From: Paramacrobiotus metropolitanus
Taxonomy: Eukaryota; Tardigrada; Eutardigrada; Parachela; Macrobiotidae
Direction: 5' to 3'
DNA: 64,000 bases
NCBI RefSeq assembly: GCF_019649055.1
Contig: NW_026570269.1
Location: 310,001 to 374,000, forward strand
This document shows, piece by piece, positions 14,101 to 30,141 of the stretch (position 1 is its first letter; every line of letters starts with the position of its first letter). Both the position numbers and the translations under genes were made by a program. The notes below the pieces were generated by a model. The model worked only from the letters and a program-made list of their open reading frames with translations. It was not told where the DNA came from and made no database searches.

Positions 14101-15649
14101 GGAAGAGCAGGATATTGCGCTGTACAACGCCATCCGACGATCGAAAGTGGGTTTCTTGTCATTTCACCGTAGACACGGAAGAGCTGATGTTATGGTGCTT
14201 GTAGGTGTGTTACAGCTGCAAACGCGCAAAGTTTACCTTCTCATGGCTCTTTCGGGACACCGGCATCAAGTGTCACCTGTGTCAGAACACCATTTGTTTG
14301 GCTTGTGCTCGCGAGGTGCGTGCACGTGTAAAATCAACAGATATAGTATTCACAATTTCAGCAACATGTACTAACATTTGCATAATGTCCCAATGTGTGA
14401 AATACTGCGATCTGCTTAGATGATGCTGCCGACAGAGCGCTTGGATCGTATTCCGGTTTACACGCTAAGTCCTACGATTGCACCGGAAGATGAACCATTT
14501 CCGCATCTACAGCAACACGCCCAGCCAGTCAGTCAAGATCTCTTGAACAAAAGGTTCGAAAATACGCACCAGTCACTGAAATCTTGCTTTCTCAGTCTTT
14601 AATTTGCTGTGTTTCTGCTTCCCGATTATTTTTTCCATAAATGCCTGATTTCTTCCAGTGTCACATTATATCAACTAAAACTTTCAATTTGGTTAGTTTC
14701 CAACTTTCCATGCTCTTCAATTGTATTTGTGCTTTATGTCAGGCGGTAAGAGGCTCATAACATGCTTGAACCATTATTATTATTTTTTTCTTTAGGCCCT
14801 TATCCAACCACGGTTACGCGTCTTATTCAGCGACGTTGCCTCGACCGCGCAGCTTTGGCCGTCCCGGTTTACTGCGTAGCCAGACGCAGGATTTGGCGTC
14901 CTTGACTCTTCCCAAATCTACCGTCCGCCAACGTCCCCCTCTGCAGCGCGGCATGACCGTCAACGGTACCGTGCCAGAGAGGTCACTGGATGTGACGGCC
15001 TCATCTTTTCCTGATAGTACGAATAAACGCGGAAGTCTACCAAACGACGCCGATAGTGAACGCATCATCGTCCAGGTGTGCGTGGAATGCCACAGCGTTC
15101 TCTATCATGCCATCGTGGAAAGCCAGAGCCAGTTGGCGGCCATTTATCCGCGACGAGAACAAGGCCTGGTTCAGATCGGTATCGGCAGTCGATCGGCTCG
15201 AAACCCGTATGTTGTTTATTTTGTTTCTGTAGTAAAGGCACTGTTCTAAATTGTTGTTTTGGCTCTTTAGTGGTAAAGCGTTGGTGACGGCCTTCCGTGC
15301 CAGTTCATCATCATTGTATGATGATCTCCGTAATCCTTCTCGGAGTAACTCCCATTATTCGCTCTCCAGTGCCGGCTGCCTGCCGCGCGTGCCCAGCAAC
15401 GCCACAGTGGCGCCGGCCTTCTACACGTCGTCTTCCAGTGTGGTGAGCGATTCGCATAGCGATTCCTTGGACGATGATCTCAACAACGAAGAAATGGAAG
15501 ATTTCCTGGACGAGTTGCCGGTGGGTGACCGCGTGGCGGTCTCCACGTCGCCCATGTCCGTGTCGCGCTCCGATTCCACAACATCCGCCTCCAATTCGGA
15601 GTGCGGATCGTCTTCCAAACCGGCAGTGTTCTTTACTAACCATATTTGA
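5167..15649 (+). CDS. spire: Spire actin nucleator (5'-partial)
   Basis: Spire nucleates actin through WH2 repeats, pairs with formins through KIND and works at vesicle membranes. Exons read: 5167-5225, 5413-5655, 5825-5950, 6104-6271, 6382-6540, 6945-7025, 7272-7401, 13495-13754, 13997-14146, 14205-14315, 14420-14553, 14796-15206, 15271-15649 (stop); all phases agree, giving about 802 residues. Seen in order: the rest of KIND (HYQAVCHALVVECLDLIEFL), four WH2-like segments (LWMQVVGKLREGVQLRKV; PYEMLMEDIRLRRYSLKN; AHDIILEYIRSRPPLSS; AIELLMDSIRHFKL), an acidic linker (GDYLPGEH end), a Spir-box (SLTLDEIALIRGALAKAELE), a modified FYVE-type zinc finger (CYSCKRAKFTFSW, CHLCQNTICLAC, VCVECHSVL) and a Ser-rich tail. 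The first coding exon(s), with the start codon and KIND beginning, are absent. Intron 7402-13494 is unusually long; further small exons inside it cannot be excluded. Confidence 0.9.
9442..9686. mobile_element. Fold-back (long inverted repeat) element
   Basis: The left arm 9442-9517 (starts TTAATGAGTGAGCAAACAAA) and right arm 9611-9686 are reverse complements over 76 bases, with about 6 mismatches. Weaker inverted symmetry continues into the 93-base centre, so nearly all 245 bases could fold into one stem. There is no coding capacity; open frames on both strands mirror each other because of the symmetry. It resembles a non-autonomous fold-back or MITE-like element inserted in the minisatellite. 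No clear target duplication was seen. Confidence 0.7.
9730..9753. repeat. Perfect 24-base palindrome
   Basis: Positions 9730-9741 read CTACTACGTACT, and 9742-9753 are the exact reverse complement. It lies 44 bases right of the fold-back element. Confidence 0.85.
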
Positions 15650-16231
15650 GAAATGACTGAAATTTTGATTTATTTTGAGAGCTCTGTATGTTGGGACTTA
15701 TGAACTGTGAATCTAATTTCCGAATGACAAAATTAATATTTTGAAAGTTTTTACGAATGCTGTGGTACCAGTCAACTGCAGAACGGTACGATCTTAAGAA
15801 AGCGAGAGATTAAGCTCCAACTGTCTGTGAGTTTTTAGATGTTAAAGATTGCGTTGTAGAAAGTGTTAATCACAGGTTTCTATGAAAAAATGATATTACC
15901 TGACACTGAGACCCCGACAACTACTCTGGCAGAGTAACTAGAGGGAAAAAGCGCATGCGTAAAACGTGTGGATTAAATTTAGGTAAATCATCACTATTCA
16001 CAGCAAAATCGCCAAAGTCAGCAACATCCCACATAAAGTTTCTTTATAAATTTTTCACTTCTGGTTTAAAAGTCAGAGCAGAAACAATGAAAATGCCCGT
16101 ATAACTGACGTAACAAAGATTTTAAAACAGTTACTGCAAACAGAAGCGTTTTAAGGCACAAAGCGAAGCACTAAATGCGAAAGCAAAAAAGACAGTAAAA
16201 AAAGCATCACCGAACTTTGTCTGCAAGCTGG
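15650..16231. other. Tail-to-tail gap between Spire and DHODH
   Basis: These 582 bases separate two convergent stop codons and should hold both 3' untranslated regions. No canonical AATAAA close to either stop and no coding frame was recognised. Confidence 0.6.
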
Positions 16232-19200
16232 TCACACATTCGAAGCGGCAATCTGTTCCTCCAAGGTGATCAAACGATCCCCGTACCCGCTGGGCGACGG
16301 TCCCAAACGGTCAATACCGACGGCATCCGCTATGTTTCGCAAGCCATCCCGTTTCAGAAACGCCTCCAGTTCGTCATTTATTCTCTTGACCAGCGGAGGA
16401 CCCTGGTAGGTGAAAGCCGTGTACACTTGAATAAGACTGGCGCCGGCTCGGATACGGCGGTAGGCCTCTTCGCCGGAGCTGATGCCGCCCAGCGCAATTA
16501 TAGGAATGCGTCCTGCAACTCAAAAGCGTCAGTGGTATTAAGTTATTAACTATAAAACTCGTCGCAATAACGTGTTCACCTTTGGTTAATTCGAACATGT
16601 CCCGCAGTGTTTCCATTGCAACGTCCTTTTCCGGGTCGCCGCTCAACCCGCCGGCTTCGTTTTTGTGAATGCTTTTCAGCGTTTCCGGTCGGGAAATGGT
16701 GGTATTACACACAATCAAGCCGTCGACGTTCTGCAAGTGCGAGATAATTAACAACCTGCAATAACAACGCAAGGAAAAACGACGCAGCGGAAATCGTTTT
16801 TCAAGAACAGAACTTATTAAGATGTCTTGTATTAAGTTTTCTTGCATACTGTATGCATACTACAAATTTCTTACGAGTTCAAGAGCCGTTTGCGCGATGC
16901 TCTCCTTATCCTCTTTGGTCAAATCAGGAGCAATTTTGAGCAACAGAGGTATTTTTCGTTGTAGAGCGTCTCTAGCCTTTAAAACCTGTCTAAACAGCAA
17001 CACAAACGTCTAACATATAAAGTCATAAATTATCCCTAATCAACGCCACTCGTTGCCGATACTGCTGCATACCGCAGTCAAGAGTTCCAGTAGTTTCTCC
17101 CGCTTCTGGTGCACTCGAAGCCCTGGCGTATTGGGACTACTGACATTAACAACGAAGTAGTCCGCCAAATCAGCAAATGCATTCACACCATCCACAAAAT
17201 CCTGCACAACGTTCGCGCTGGTCTTATTGGCACCCAAATTAATTCCTAATGGACCGGTTTTATATCTGATGCCTTTCTGAATGTTCTCATGGGCTCGTGC
17301 ATGCCCAACGCTTGGGAATCCATACCTACTCAAAATAAAATCTGCTAAGTATTTTTTACTAAACAAACCCAAAGACAAAATGAATATCTTCAATAAGTCA
17401 GTTATTACCACAGAAGTCCATCACCACGGTTTCAAACAGCACAAATCTCAACCATCGACGAAATCCGAAAGACAGAAACTCTTAACTCAACAAGTAACTG
17501 ATCTGCGTGAGAATTTACCGGTTAATTATAGCCTGATCTTCAACAAGGCGAAATACTCGAGGTTTGGGATTTCCGGGCTGCGGTTGGGGCGTCACCGAGC
17601 CGATTTCGCTGTGACTAAATCCCATCCGATACACTCCCTTGATAGCATCTCCATGTTTATCAAATCCCGCAGCCAATCCAAGGGGAGAGCAAAAATCGAG
17701 TCCAAAGACACGTGTTTGCTATAAAAACAAAAATCTGAATAAATCTAAAACGGCATAATGAACCATTGCGTTAACACCTATACCTTATAATTACAGTACT
17801 TGCAACTTTCTAACAAGACCAAGTCCACTTTCATCTGACAACGTTTATCAACGTTTCCGCTGAAATTTATCGTCGAAAAAAGAGAATGGCAGCCTTATGG
17901 TGACTTACGCTAAGAAATACCGCTTTTAACAACTCAAACAACAAAGAAACCAGGATAACAATGCGCACATTTAATTAACTTAATTCTTGTCGTCTCAAAA
18001 ATATAAAGCAGCTTGTCAAAAGATTGTCATCAAGATTACGAGCAGTCGGCGGCGCCAGCAAACAAACACTACATTTTCTGGAACGATTATAGCAAGTCCG
18101 GAAGTTTTTCGGTTAGCTGCCCGACTTTTCTGATAAACATCGAGGCGAACCAATTTTTCCTGAACCGCGTTTTATATAATATCGTTTCAAAACACACCTG
18201 GAAGTCCGGGTACAGTCACGTAAATTTGAAAGCTCCCATTAACCTCCAACTAACTGCTGCGTAAACTTTTATAAAGTAACACATGACACTGATGATATTA
18301 CTTACAATATTTATGCAATTTTAGCATTATTTTTTTAAAGTTAAATTTAGTACTCGTATATTACTTACGTAACCGGCAACAATATTGGTTTAAACAATCA
18401 GTAACTCCCTTAATTTTATTCCCGCAATTAAAAACAAAATTTAAATCACAATTTCGTAAAGTACGGAAATTTGAGAGAAACAACTCTACATAGATAAACA
18501 ATAAATTTTTCGAATGCGGTCCTCTAGAATATCGTTTCGTGTTCTTACCAAGCGATCGTTTGCGCACTGATATTTCGGCACCAATCCCCATTTGCACAAC
18601 GTGATCATGGCACTGTGGGCTTTTTCGCCATCGGAAATCGCCAATCGCGCAACAGGCATGACCACATCCTGATAGAACTTGTCGTTTCCGGTGCAGAGCA
18701 GATATCCGAACAGCGCACCGTGTCCGCCAGCTACGGCGATCAATAAGGAACGTGCCTTTTTCTACGTGTAGGATTAACAATAAGAACTATAAGCAGCGAA
18801 TGAGATGTTAATAACTATAATAAGATGAGCGAATGAGATGTTAATAACTATAATAACTATGTTAATAACTATGTTACTTATCAGTGTAATTAACTTCCGC
18901 AATTTATTACGCTAAGACAGATTGAATTGAAGTTGAAAAGCACATGTTATATGCAGCAGCAACAAAGTTCATTTCTTTCAAACCGGTAACACGAATTTAC
19001 GAATCAGTAATACATATAATTGATTTCTTACATTTTAGTAAGGATTTTCTTACATTTCAGATCCGCATTAAAATGGTAATTTTATTAACACCAGCTATTT
19101 CTGAATTACAGACTAAATTCTCATTCACCGCACATCCGGCCAGCGTGATCTCGTAAGTGACCAATAAATTACTGTAATTAATTATATATTCTAATATTCA

Positions 19201-19246
19201 TCATACAAAGTAGCGAAATTATGGAATAACTCACCGAAAAGGGCAT
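16232..19246 (-). CDS. DHODH: Dihydroorotate dehydrogenase (class 2, mitochondrial)
   Basis: Oxidises dihydroorotate to orotate with ubiquinone as acceptor, the fourth step of pyrimidine synthesis, at the inner mitochondrial membrane. Exons in transcript order: 19246-19235, 18761-18549, 17718-17519, 17325-17073, 16985-16875, 16730-16580, 16512-16232; phases agree, 406 residues, close to the human length. Seen: an N-terminal hydrophobic segment after a basic pair ([20 protein letters not shown], about residues 5-24), [42 protein letters not shown], the FMN-site and catalytic-serine stretch [11 protein letters not shown] (about 202-212), [20 protein letters not shown] and [17 protein letters not shown]. 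The four-codon first exon (Met-Pro-Phe-Ser, donor GTGAGT) is inferred from phase and position and is the weakest part. It is head-to-head with the DAZAP1-like gene. Confidence 0.93.
17719..18548 (-). other. DHODH intron 2, no other content seen
   Basis: An 830-base intron between the exon ending CGCTTG (Arg-Leu) and the exon starting CAAACACGTGTC. No exon, repeat or hairpin of note. An open frame on the other strand crosses its left end but only mirrors DHODH coding sequence. Confidence 0.6.
18795..18860. repeat. 33-base tandem duplication
   Basis: Two near-identical 33-base units, each starting AGCGAATGAGATG and followed by TTAATAACTATAATAA, lie in the first DHODH intron. A shorter TTAATAACTATG motif continues to the right. 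Confidence 0.7.
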
Positions 19247-20300
19247 AGTTGACTGTTTCCACAAAAATCTGCCAAAGAATGCACCAAGTTTTTAGGCTTG
19301 CAGCTTGCAACAGTCAAAGTAGAAGTCACAATCCACAGCTGACAGATTTGTATAATAAGAATCCGTTACTCGTTGGCAGCCATCGCTCGAAGGCCAAGAC
19401 ACGAATTCTGTAAACACAAGTCAAAGTGACAAGATAAATCAAAATCGCACAACGAAATAAACAACGTGCCTGGGCGCAAAGTGGTGCCGTACAGAACGAT
19501 GTATTAATAATCGCAAATTACAATCAAGCGTTAATCCATCCAGTGGAGTGCGGGCGAGTGGTCACGGACCCATGATGACAATTGACAAAGCAGCTGAAGC
19601 CACGAAACAGCTGAAAATTCTTAAATTCAAACTATCAGATATTAATCAGGAAGTACATATGTAGAAACAGCAGTAACACTGCAGAGTGCAGACAGTGCGC
19701 CTGTATGATGTGACACGAACAAGTTAAAGTTAAACAAGGAACAGTTATCAAGTTTCGAATTTCAACAGTTTCTTTTTCTACTTTCTTCAGTGCTCTAGCG
19801 TTTTACAACTGACAGTCTGTAGAGTCTGGAAAATGACACTCGCAACTGCTTTTCAAAATCACTGAGTTACCGGTAACCGGTATTTTCCAATTTTTGATTG
19901 TTTAACAAAAACACAAAATAAATACCGTACTTTTGATTTTAAAGTGATCGTTTATTAATTATTTGTTTGCCAACCACCCGTTAAAAGGTTGGTTTTATTG
20001 CCAGTAATTCGCCAATAACAACCGCCATCAGAGCGGCAGTTATTATTATATAGATGGCGCTGTGCGATCGCATCCGGTGCCGAGCGGCGTCTTGACACTT
20101 GACAGCATTCAGCAACGAGTCATCGCCATTTTGTGCATTCGCAGTTTCGCTTTTTGATAATTTTTTAAAAATTATCCGCCAGTTATGTTTTAGTCGACGT
20201 TTCCGTCGTTTCGGAAGATATATATTAAATTACATAAACGTTCTGCTGTGATTTTTTTCAGAAAAAGTTATAGTTTTGACGTTTTGAGGAGTTCACAATC
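19247..20300. promoter_or_regulatory. Shared upstream region of DHODH and DAZAP1-like gene
   Basis: The 1.05 kb between two divergent start codons should hold both promoters and 5' leaders. A doubled ACCGGT (ACCGGTAACCGGT, near 19869) is the only short motif that stood out. No coding frame was recognised. Confidence 0.45.
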
Positions 20301-23300
20301 ATGGCCGCCGTGCGAGACTCAGAAGCTGGAAAGATTTTCATCGGCGGTCTGTCGTACAACACCACAGACGGTATGATCCCGTTGAAGCTCTTGGAACTGT
20401 GGACCACAATTTTTTTTTCCTGTTGAATATTGTTAATATTTTTTGTGGTGTTCACTGCAGAATCCCTCACGAACTATTTCATTCGATTTGGTGAAATCAA
20501 GGACAGTGTGGTGATGAAAGAAAGAGACGGCAAGCCCCGTGGATTCGGATTTATTACTTACGCCGATCCGAATTCCGCCGAAGTTGTTCTCTCCTCACCC
20601 ACGGGATCCCATGTCATAGACGGCAAAGCGGTGCGTCATAAATGCTTTTTTATTCAGTGTGATAGTTAGACTTATAGTGAATTCGATTTTGGTATAGGTT
20701 GACGTAAAGCGCTGCGTGAGTCGCGAAGAAGCTCCTCCGCCATCGGGAAAATACAGCGTAAGTGACCGATATCTCTGTAGGAAGCCATATCTGCTGTGGT
20801 TACATCGTATACCGAGTCATTTCGATACGCAGTGTTATTGCCCTACTTTCGGGATATAGTCGAACTCGAATGAGTTTTTATATAATTTATATGTTGAATC
20901 GAATATTTCATACGTACCGTTCGGTTTTCATGTACTGCCGTAAATTTTGTGCAGTATGATTATTGATAGGATTAGCATACTCCATGCCTGTTTTCATTTT
21001 TTACTCCATGCCTAGTAGTGCTGTAATGGTATCTTCATTTGCAGCAAGGGTTCGGTGATGGATTCGGGGGTCGCGGAGGCCGTGGCGGTCGCGGTGGCTT
21101 TGGAGCGGACCGTGGCGGTCGTGGTGCGATGCGAGGAGGGTTCGTTGGAGCCACAAACGGCGCTGGTGGCGGCCGCGATAAGAGCACACTGAACAAGATC
21201 TTCGTTGGCGGTCTGCCGGCTGAATGCACCGAAGCGGATCTCGCTGCTGCCTTCCAGATGTATGGCAATGTATGTATATTGCGCGCTTCTTCAAACATTA
21301 AATGGTGGATAATACCGAATACGGTTGCTTTTCGGTGAATAGGTAAAGGATACGATTGTCATGATGGATCAGAGCACCGGACGATCAAAAGGTAAAAACG
21401 AATTTATTATAACCGAGCAGTTCAGAAAAGTCAGATATGATATAGACAGCACTGGTCGATGGGTGGACTTGCTAATTAAACAGTTTCTACAGTGACTATC
21501 CAGATTTGGTCGTTTTGGTGAAATCTAATCATAGTTCAAACTTGAATCGTAGTTACGTAATTAGTAGTTTATTTCAGAATCGTACTTTATTTTTATCACA
21601 AAGAAGCAAGTTGCGCTAAAAGTGGTGATTGTCCGATGGGATAATAATGAAATATTCGATACATTTAATTTTCAAACAAACGTAAAACTCACCGTTATAT
21701 CCCAAGTAGTGTTTATTTAAAATTCATGAGTTTCCGTAAATTAGAGCACCGTATTAAACGGCGCATTTGTACAGGATCCATCCCATCGACCGGGTTGTCT
21801 CCCAATGATAATTATTTACGAGTAATCAGTGTATGTTATTACCATTTTCTAGGTATGGTTTACAGTAGTACGATTAAGTTACCAGCCTGTAACTTAAGAC
21901 ACATCGTAATTGCTCTGCTCAGGAAGTATAATCGTTGAGCGGGTACGGACACGTGCGCGTATGCTAGGTTGTACTTGATCATCTTGCCAGTTACTTATTT
22001 TACTTCGTGTTGGTGCCATTTCGCCTTTGCTGTACATTTTCACCTATATTCGATTTCGTGAAGTTCAATTTTTCCCGCAGCGATAGTTGTTGTTTTTTTG
22101 ATTGTCACACTTGTATTTATATTTGTCCGTTACCCGCTCAATACAAAGCGTAATGAGCAGTATGATGTATGATTTCTCAACGATCCAGTACGAAGTTCTG
22201 CGGCATCCGCCAAGCGCAAGTGTATGCAGTGCATCATAGCTTCAATGTCCATGTGTATTGGTATTTGGGATAGGATTTGGATTTGTAACATTTGATTCTG
22301 ATGATGGCGTTGAACGCTCCTGTCGAGAACATTATGTTACCATCTTAAATAAGAAGGTTTGTAAGTTTGTTTCTTATGTTGCTGATTTGCAGTTATAGAA
22401 CTATTTGCAGCTGCATGTAAGACTTACAATTTTGGCTGTATTATTTTTTTAAAAAATATTATAACTCGTAATGTATTGTAGCGTAAGACTGTTAGTCGGT
22501 TTTTCGTATCTTGCTAGCTTTGTTTGCAGTGGTATTTAAATTCTGTGGTCCAGTATGGTTGTAAACATAAATTCGTAAGACAGGTATTTAGGTCATTTGC
22601 ATGCACTGCTGTGTGGCAGGATCAGTTTTTCTCCTGTAATTAGTGCATCTTTCACTTGGGCTGTCATATTTGACTGTTATTAACGAATTACTGAATGTAG
22701 GTTGAATGTAAGCGAGCCACAGCTGGTGGAGGAGCTGGTGACGCGAGTCCACGTGGTGGTTTTCGAGGGGCCGTGGTGGCGGACGTGGCGGGGCCAGAGG
22801 AGGATACACGAACGGATACGGCGGGCAGCCTGGTTATGACCAGCAACAACAATGGGGCCAGCAGGCGTATAGTCAGCGTAAGTGTGTTCAGCTTAGAGCG
22901 GATAGTTTACGAATATACTTCGTGTATTTTGTGTGGTTAGTCTGACGTTTTTCCGTTGCAGCTCCACAGTACCAGCAGCCACAGAACCAATGGGGACAGC
23001 AACAGTGGCCAGGATATGGGCAGGCCCAGCCGCAAACTAGTTATCCTGGATATCCCAGCTACCCTGGATATAATCCTGCAGCAACCGCGGGAACCGGTAT
23101 GCAGTATTTTCTCTGACTTGTGCTTTACGTGCCACTAAGGCCATGTTCTGGGCAGTTTCGAAAAGTTCACTCGGTAATTAAACTTTTTTAGAAATCAAAT
23201 TATACATTAATAAGGAGAGTAGTTGTTGGAGAAATTTCCGCCTATGTGTTACTTGTGCCGTTCAACAGTAGCGACATGAGCGTCAGACTGGGCGTACAAA

Positions 23301-24565
23301 ATATGGATTTTTGGCGTTGAACATTAACGTATACCCTGTTAGTGTTTGTTATCAAATTCCCTACAGTTTTGGGTTGCATTATTTAGGATATGGAAGCTAC
23401 GAAGCTGCCGCTCAGCAGTACAGCTATCCTGGATATCCGCAGCCTGGACAAACTAGCGGCTACGCACAGACAGCTGGATACGGCGATCCCGCGGCGGCCG
23501 GCGCGGCTGCTGGCGCACAAGCGGCGCAAGCCTATGCAACGTCGGGATATCCGGCCGCAGCAGCGGCTCCGGCAGCAACAGGTACGATTGGACAGACTTT
23601 TACCGTAATAAATTAAGGAAGCATGTTTGGACTTGCGCTTAGTATTACAACAATCTCAAAATTCGTACCTTTTGAACATGGAACCTTGTATCACCAAATA
23701 ATCTCGTGCGCAGTGGTTCGTATTTCTACCCGTTACACTTTAACTGTGCAAGATTGACTGCACTTCTTTCTTACACTTCATCTGCGGTAAATGACGCGCT
23801 GTAGTGACTTATCCCTTTTTTACTCAATACCGTAAACGGCGTAAAGTTTACGGAAACAGACATAATGAGTTTAAGGTGGTAATTTAACAGGATCCCCATA
23901 GATAAAACATTCCATGTATTTAATGCCAATTCAAGAAATGGCCAGGCGTTGTAATAGTAATTAGCAAAACTTCAATTTTTCCTGGAAGCTGCATGTTGTG
24001 AGCTTTAGTAGCGTTTGCGCTGCTTGCGTGCAGTAGTGTTGTCCGTTCTAGGCCCGTACGGGACCGCCGCGGCGGGACAAATGACCGCCACAGCGAATGG
24101 CCGTCCTGGTGCCAGCAGTGTTTCTGGTTATCCATCTGCACCTGCTCCCGCTGCGAATCCCGGGGCGCAAGGCGCAGCGGCTCCGCCCTACGGAATGCCC
24201 GCACAGAATTCCCAATCACCCTATGGCGCGCCATCCTCAGCAGCAGGGGCCGGTGGGTACGGAAAAACATCGCTGTCATCGGACGGACAGAACGCTGCCG
24301 CTGGTGGTTACGACAGTAAGCATGCGTTGTTGTCCCGTCCGAGTAGATGCACACGGCAGCTAACTTTTATGTTTTGCAACAATAATGCATACCTTTTTCT
24401 GTTGTTTTGCTTTAATGAGCCAATGCGTTAGAAAATCTTAAGCAATCCTGAAATTATTAGGGTTTTATGGGTTGTGAGACCTGAAACCAGTTTACAAATT
24501 TTGTGTTTATAGGAGCAACGCGTGGACGAGGAGGCGCCGCGCAGTACCACCCATACAGACGCTAG
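20301..24565 (+). CDS. DAZAP1/Hrb27C-like hnRNP (two RRMs), frame break in exon 7
   Basis: Nuclear-cytoplasmic RNA-binding protein of the DAZAP1/hnRNP A-B type, expected in splicing, mRNA transport or translation. Exons: 20301-20370, 20461-20630, 20698-20757, 21045-21269, 21343-21391, 22274-22356, 22701-22877, 22962-23096, 23387-23581, 24052-24315, 24513-24565. RRM1 (about 11-85) has KIFIGGLSYNTT and RGFGFITYAD. RRM2 (about 150-222) has NKIFVGGLPAECTEAD and GFGFVTFDSDD, and ends in NKKVECKRAT. A Gly/Arg-rich block (about 101-140) sits between the RRMs. The C-terminus is rich in Gly, Ala, Gln, Tyr and Pro and ends RGRGGAAQYHPYRR; I recall DAZAP1 also ending in HPYRR. Exon 7 is 177 bases, but the expected GRGGGRGG frame needs 178: one G appears missing in the run at 22767-22770. 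With that base the protein would be 493 residues. Confidence 0.85.
21392..22273 (+). other. Intron inside RRM2 of the DAZAP1-like gene
   Basis: An 882-base phase-1 intron from GTAAAA to TTTGGGATAG, splitting the Gly codon before FGFVTF. No other feature seen apart from one TACGAGTA octamer at 21817-21824. Confidence 0.6.
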
Positions 24566-25006
24566 TCGCGTTGTCCCTGCTTCATTTCATGTGAATATCT
24601 CATCGGCGTTACTGAGGAAACATTCATCATTGTTTTGTTTCACTCGCGGAGGATGGGCGGAGTTTTTAAAAGGAACGTACGATATGGGCCTGAGTGGCGC
24701 GCATCTGTTTATCTGCGACTCTGCCATCAGTTTCGCTTTTTTGTTTCTGTTAAATGTGAAATATTAATTTATCATGTCGATCAGCAGCATTTGCCACTTG
24801 GTATGACTAAGCACTTGTTGTATGTATTTAGAAACCGATTTGCAGTATTCGTATACCGTATAGAATTAAATGAAAAGCGAAATCTGAGCATGTGTCGTTC
24901 GAGCGAGAGTTCACTTGAAAAAGAGTTTGGCAATCCCCTCATTTTGAAGCGTACGAATGTTATACGAACAGACCGGCTGTAGCTCTTCAGTGGTGGGTAT
25001 GTATAC
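24566..25006. other. 3' region of the DAZAP1-like gene
   Basis: Probable 3' untranslated region. Open frames are short and without recognisable content, and no canonical AATAAA was seen close to the stop. Confidence 0.5.
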
Positions 25007-25491
25007 CAGTGTTGTCCCGACGAAGTGACGGGCGGAACAGGTTCCGACAAAATCCCGATCACGCCAAGTCGTCGTGAACGGGTCGGGAAAGCTCGCCGTC
25101 GGGCGGGAAATGTCGGGAACGGGACCTTTGCGGGTGTCGAGAAAATCCCGATTCCCGTTCTCGTCTTTGGGCGAGATGACACCGAATTTCAATAGAAAAC
25201 AGCTTAAAACCCAAAAAAAACTTTAAAGTTTAAAAAAATTCGATGTAATTTTCGCGCGGAGCGTAAAGTTAAATTTGTTTCTTGATTAGAAGAAGTGTAC
25301 TACTACTAACGGGCAGTAAAAAGTTTATAATTTTTTGGTGCAAAAAACTGCTCATAAAAAATTAGAAATTTTTTTTCAAAGTTGTCGGGACGGGGTCGAA
25401 AGTTTTTCTGAGTATCGGGGACGGGTCGGGTCAAGCGGGTGTCGTTCGGGACTGTACGGGACGGGCCCATTACCCAGGAGGGACAACACTG
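25007..25491. mobile_element. Non-autonomous hAT-like element (485 bases)
   Basis: The ends are exact 12-base inverted repeats: CAGTGTTGTCCC at 25007-25018 and its complement at 25480-25491. CAGTGTTG is typical of hAT-superfamily termini. The flanking octamers ATGTATAC and AGGTATAT match at 6 of 8 places, compatible with an old 8-base target duplication. The inside has many CCCGA/CGGGA blocks near both ends and an AT-rich centre, with no transposase. The open frames inside are incidental. Confidence 0.7.
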
Positions 25492-26044
25492 AGGTATATC
25501 CACCTTGGTAACTTCGGGCTACTTCTGTTTTCAAACATCGGTTGACATTTTAACTTAACATTGATCAGATTGCTGTACTTATTCGCTTTTTGTATTGTGT
25601 CGACGTTGTTCCGAAAGTCTTATGTTGAATCTGCTGTGCTCTTTTTTAAACCAATACTGTACTTTCAGCTAGCAATAAGACTCATAAATAGTTCGCTCCC
25701 GATTATCCAATAGTGCCAATACAAACGCTCAGAAAAACAAATCAACGATTAATTATCAACCAATTAAATTTTTTGTTTCTTGAATCCAAATCGATAATTA
25801 TGTGGAACTGGCATTTTTGTAAAACAGATGGAGAGAAATTGCGTTCGTTATATCCGAAACGCTGCAAGAAATCATGAGCAGACGACAAAGAAATCAACTA
25901 AACCACCAGTATTACAGGCTATACAAAAAAGCCAAGAAATGATGTCCGCCAAAAAGCACAAGACCACCAAGATAAAACCAATCTGAAGCAACCAAATGAA
26001 CATAACATAACATCTAGAACTCATCAACATCAACCCGGGAATTA
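25492..26044. other. Gap before the GOLPH3 stop
   Basis: AT-rich DNA, expected to hold the GOLPH3 3' untranslated region on the minus strand. No exon or repeat was recognised. Confidence 0.5.

Positions 26045-30141
<4,097 letters not shown>

Noticed and set aside
15311-15643. 110-codon minus-strand frame opposite the Spire tail
   Set aside because: It is a shadow of the Ser-rich last Spire exon, with no supporting motif.
17281-17724. 147-codon plus-strand frame opposite DHODH
   Set aside because: It crosses two DHODH exons and the intron between them and has no family resemblance.
24781-25192. Minus-strand frames of 93 and 133 codons
   Set aside because: They run across the hAT-like element and its flank; the Pro/Arg/Thr content reflects the CCCGA arrays.
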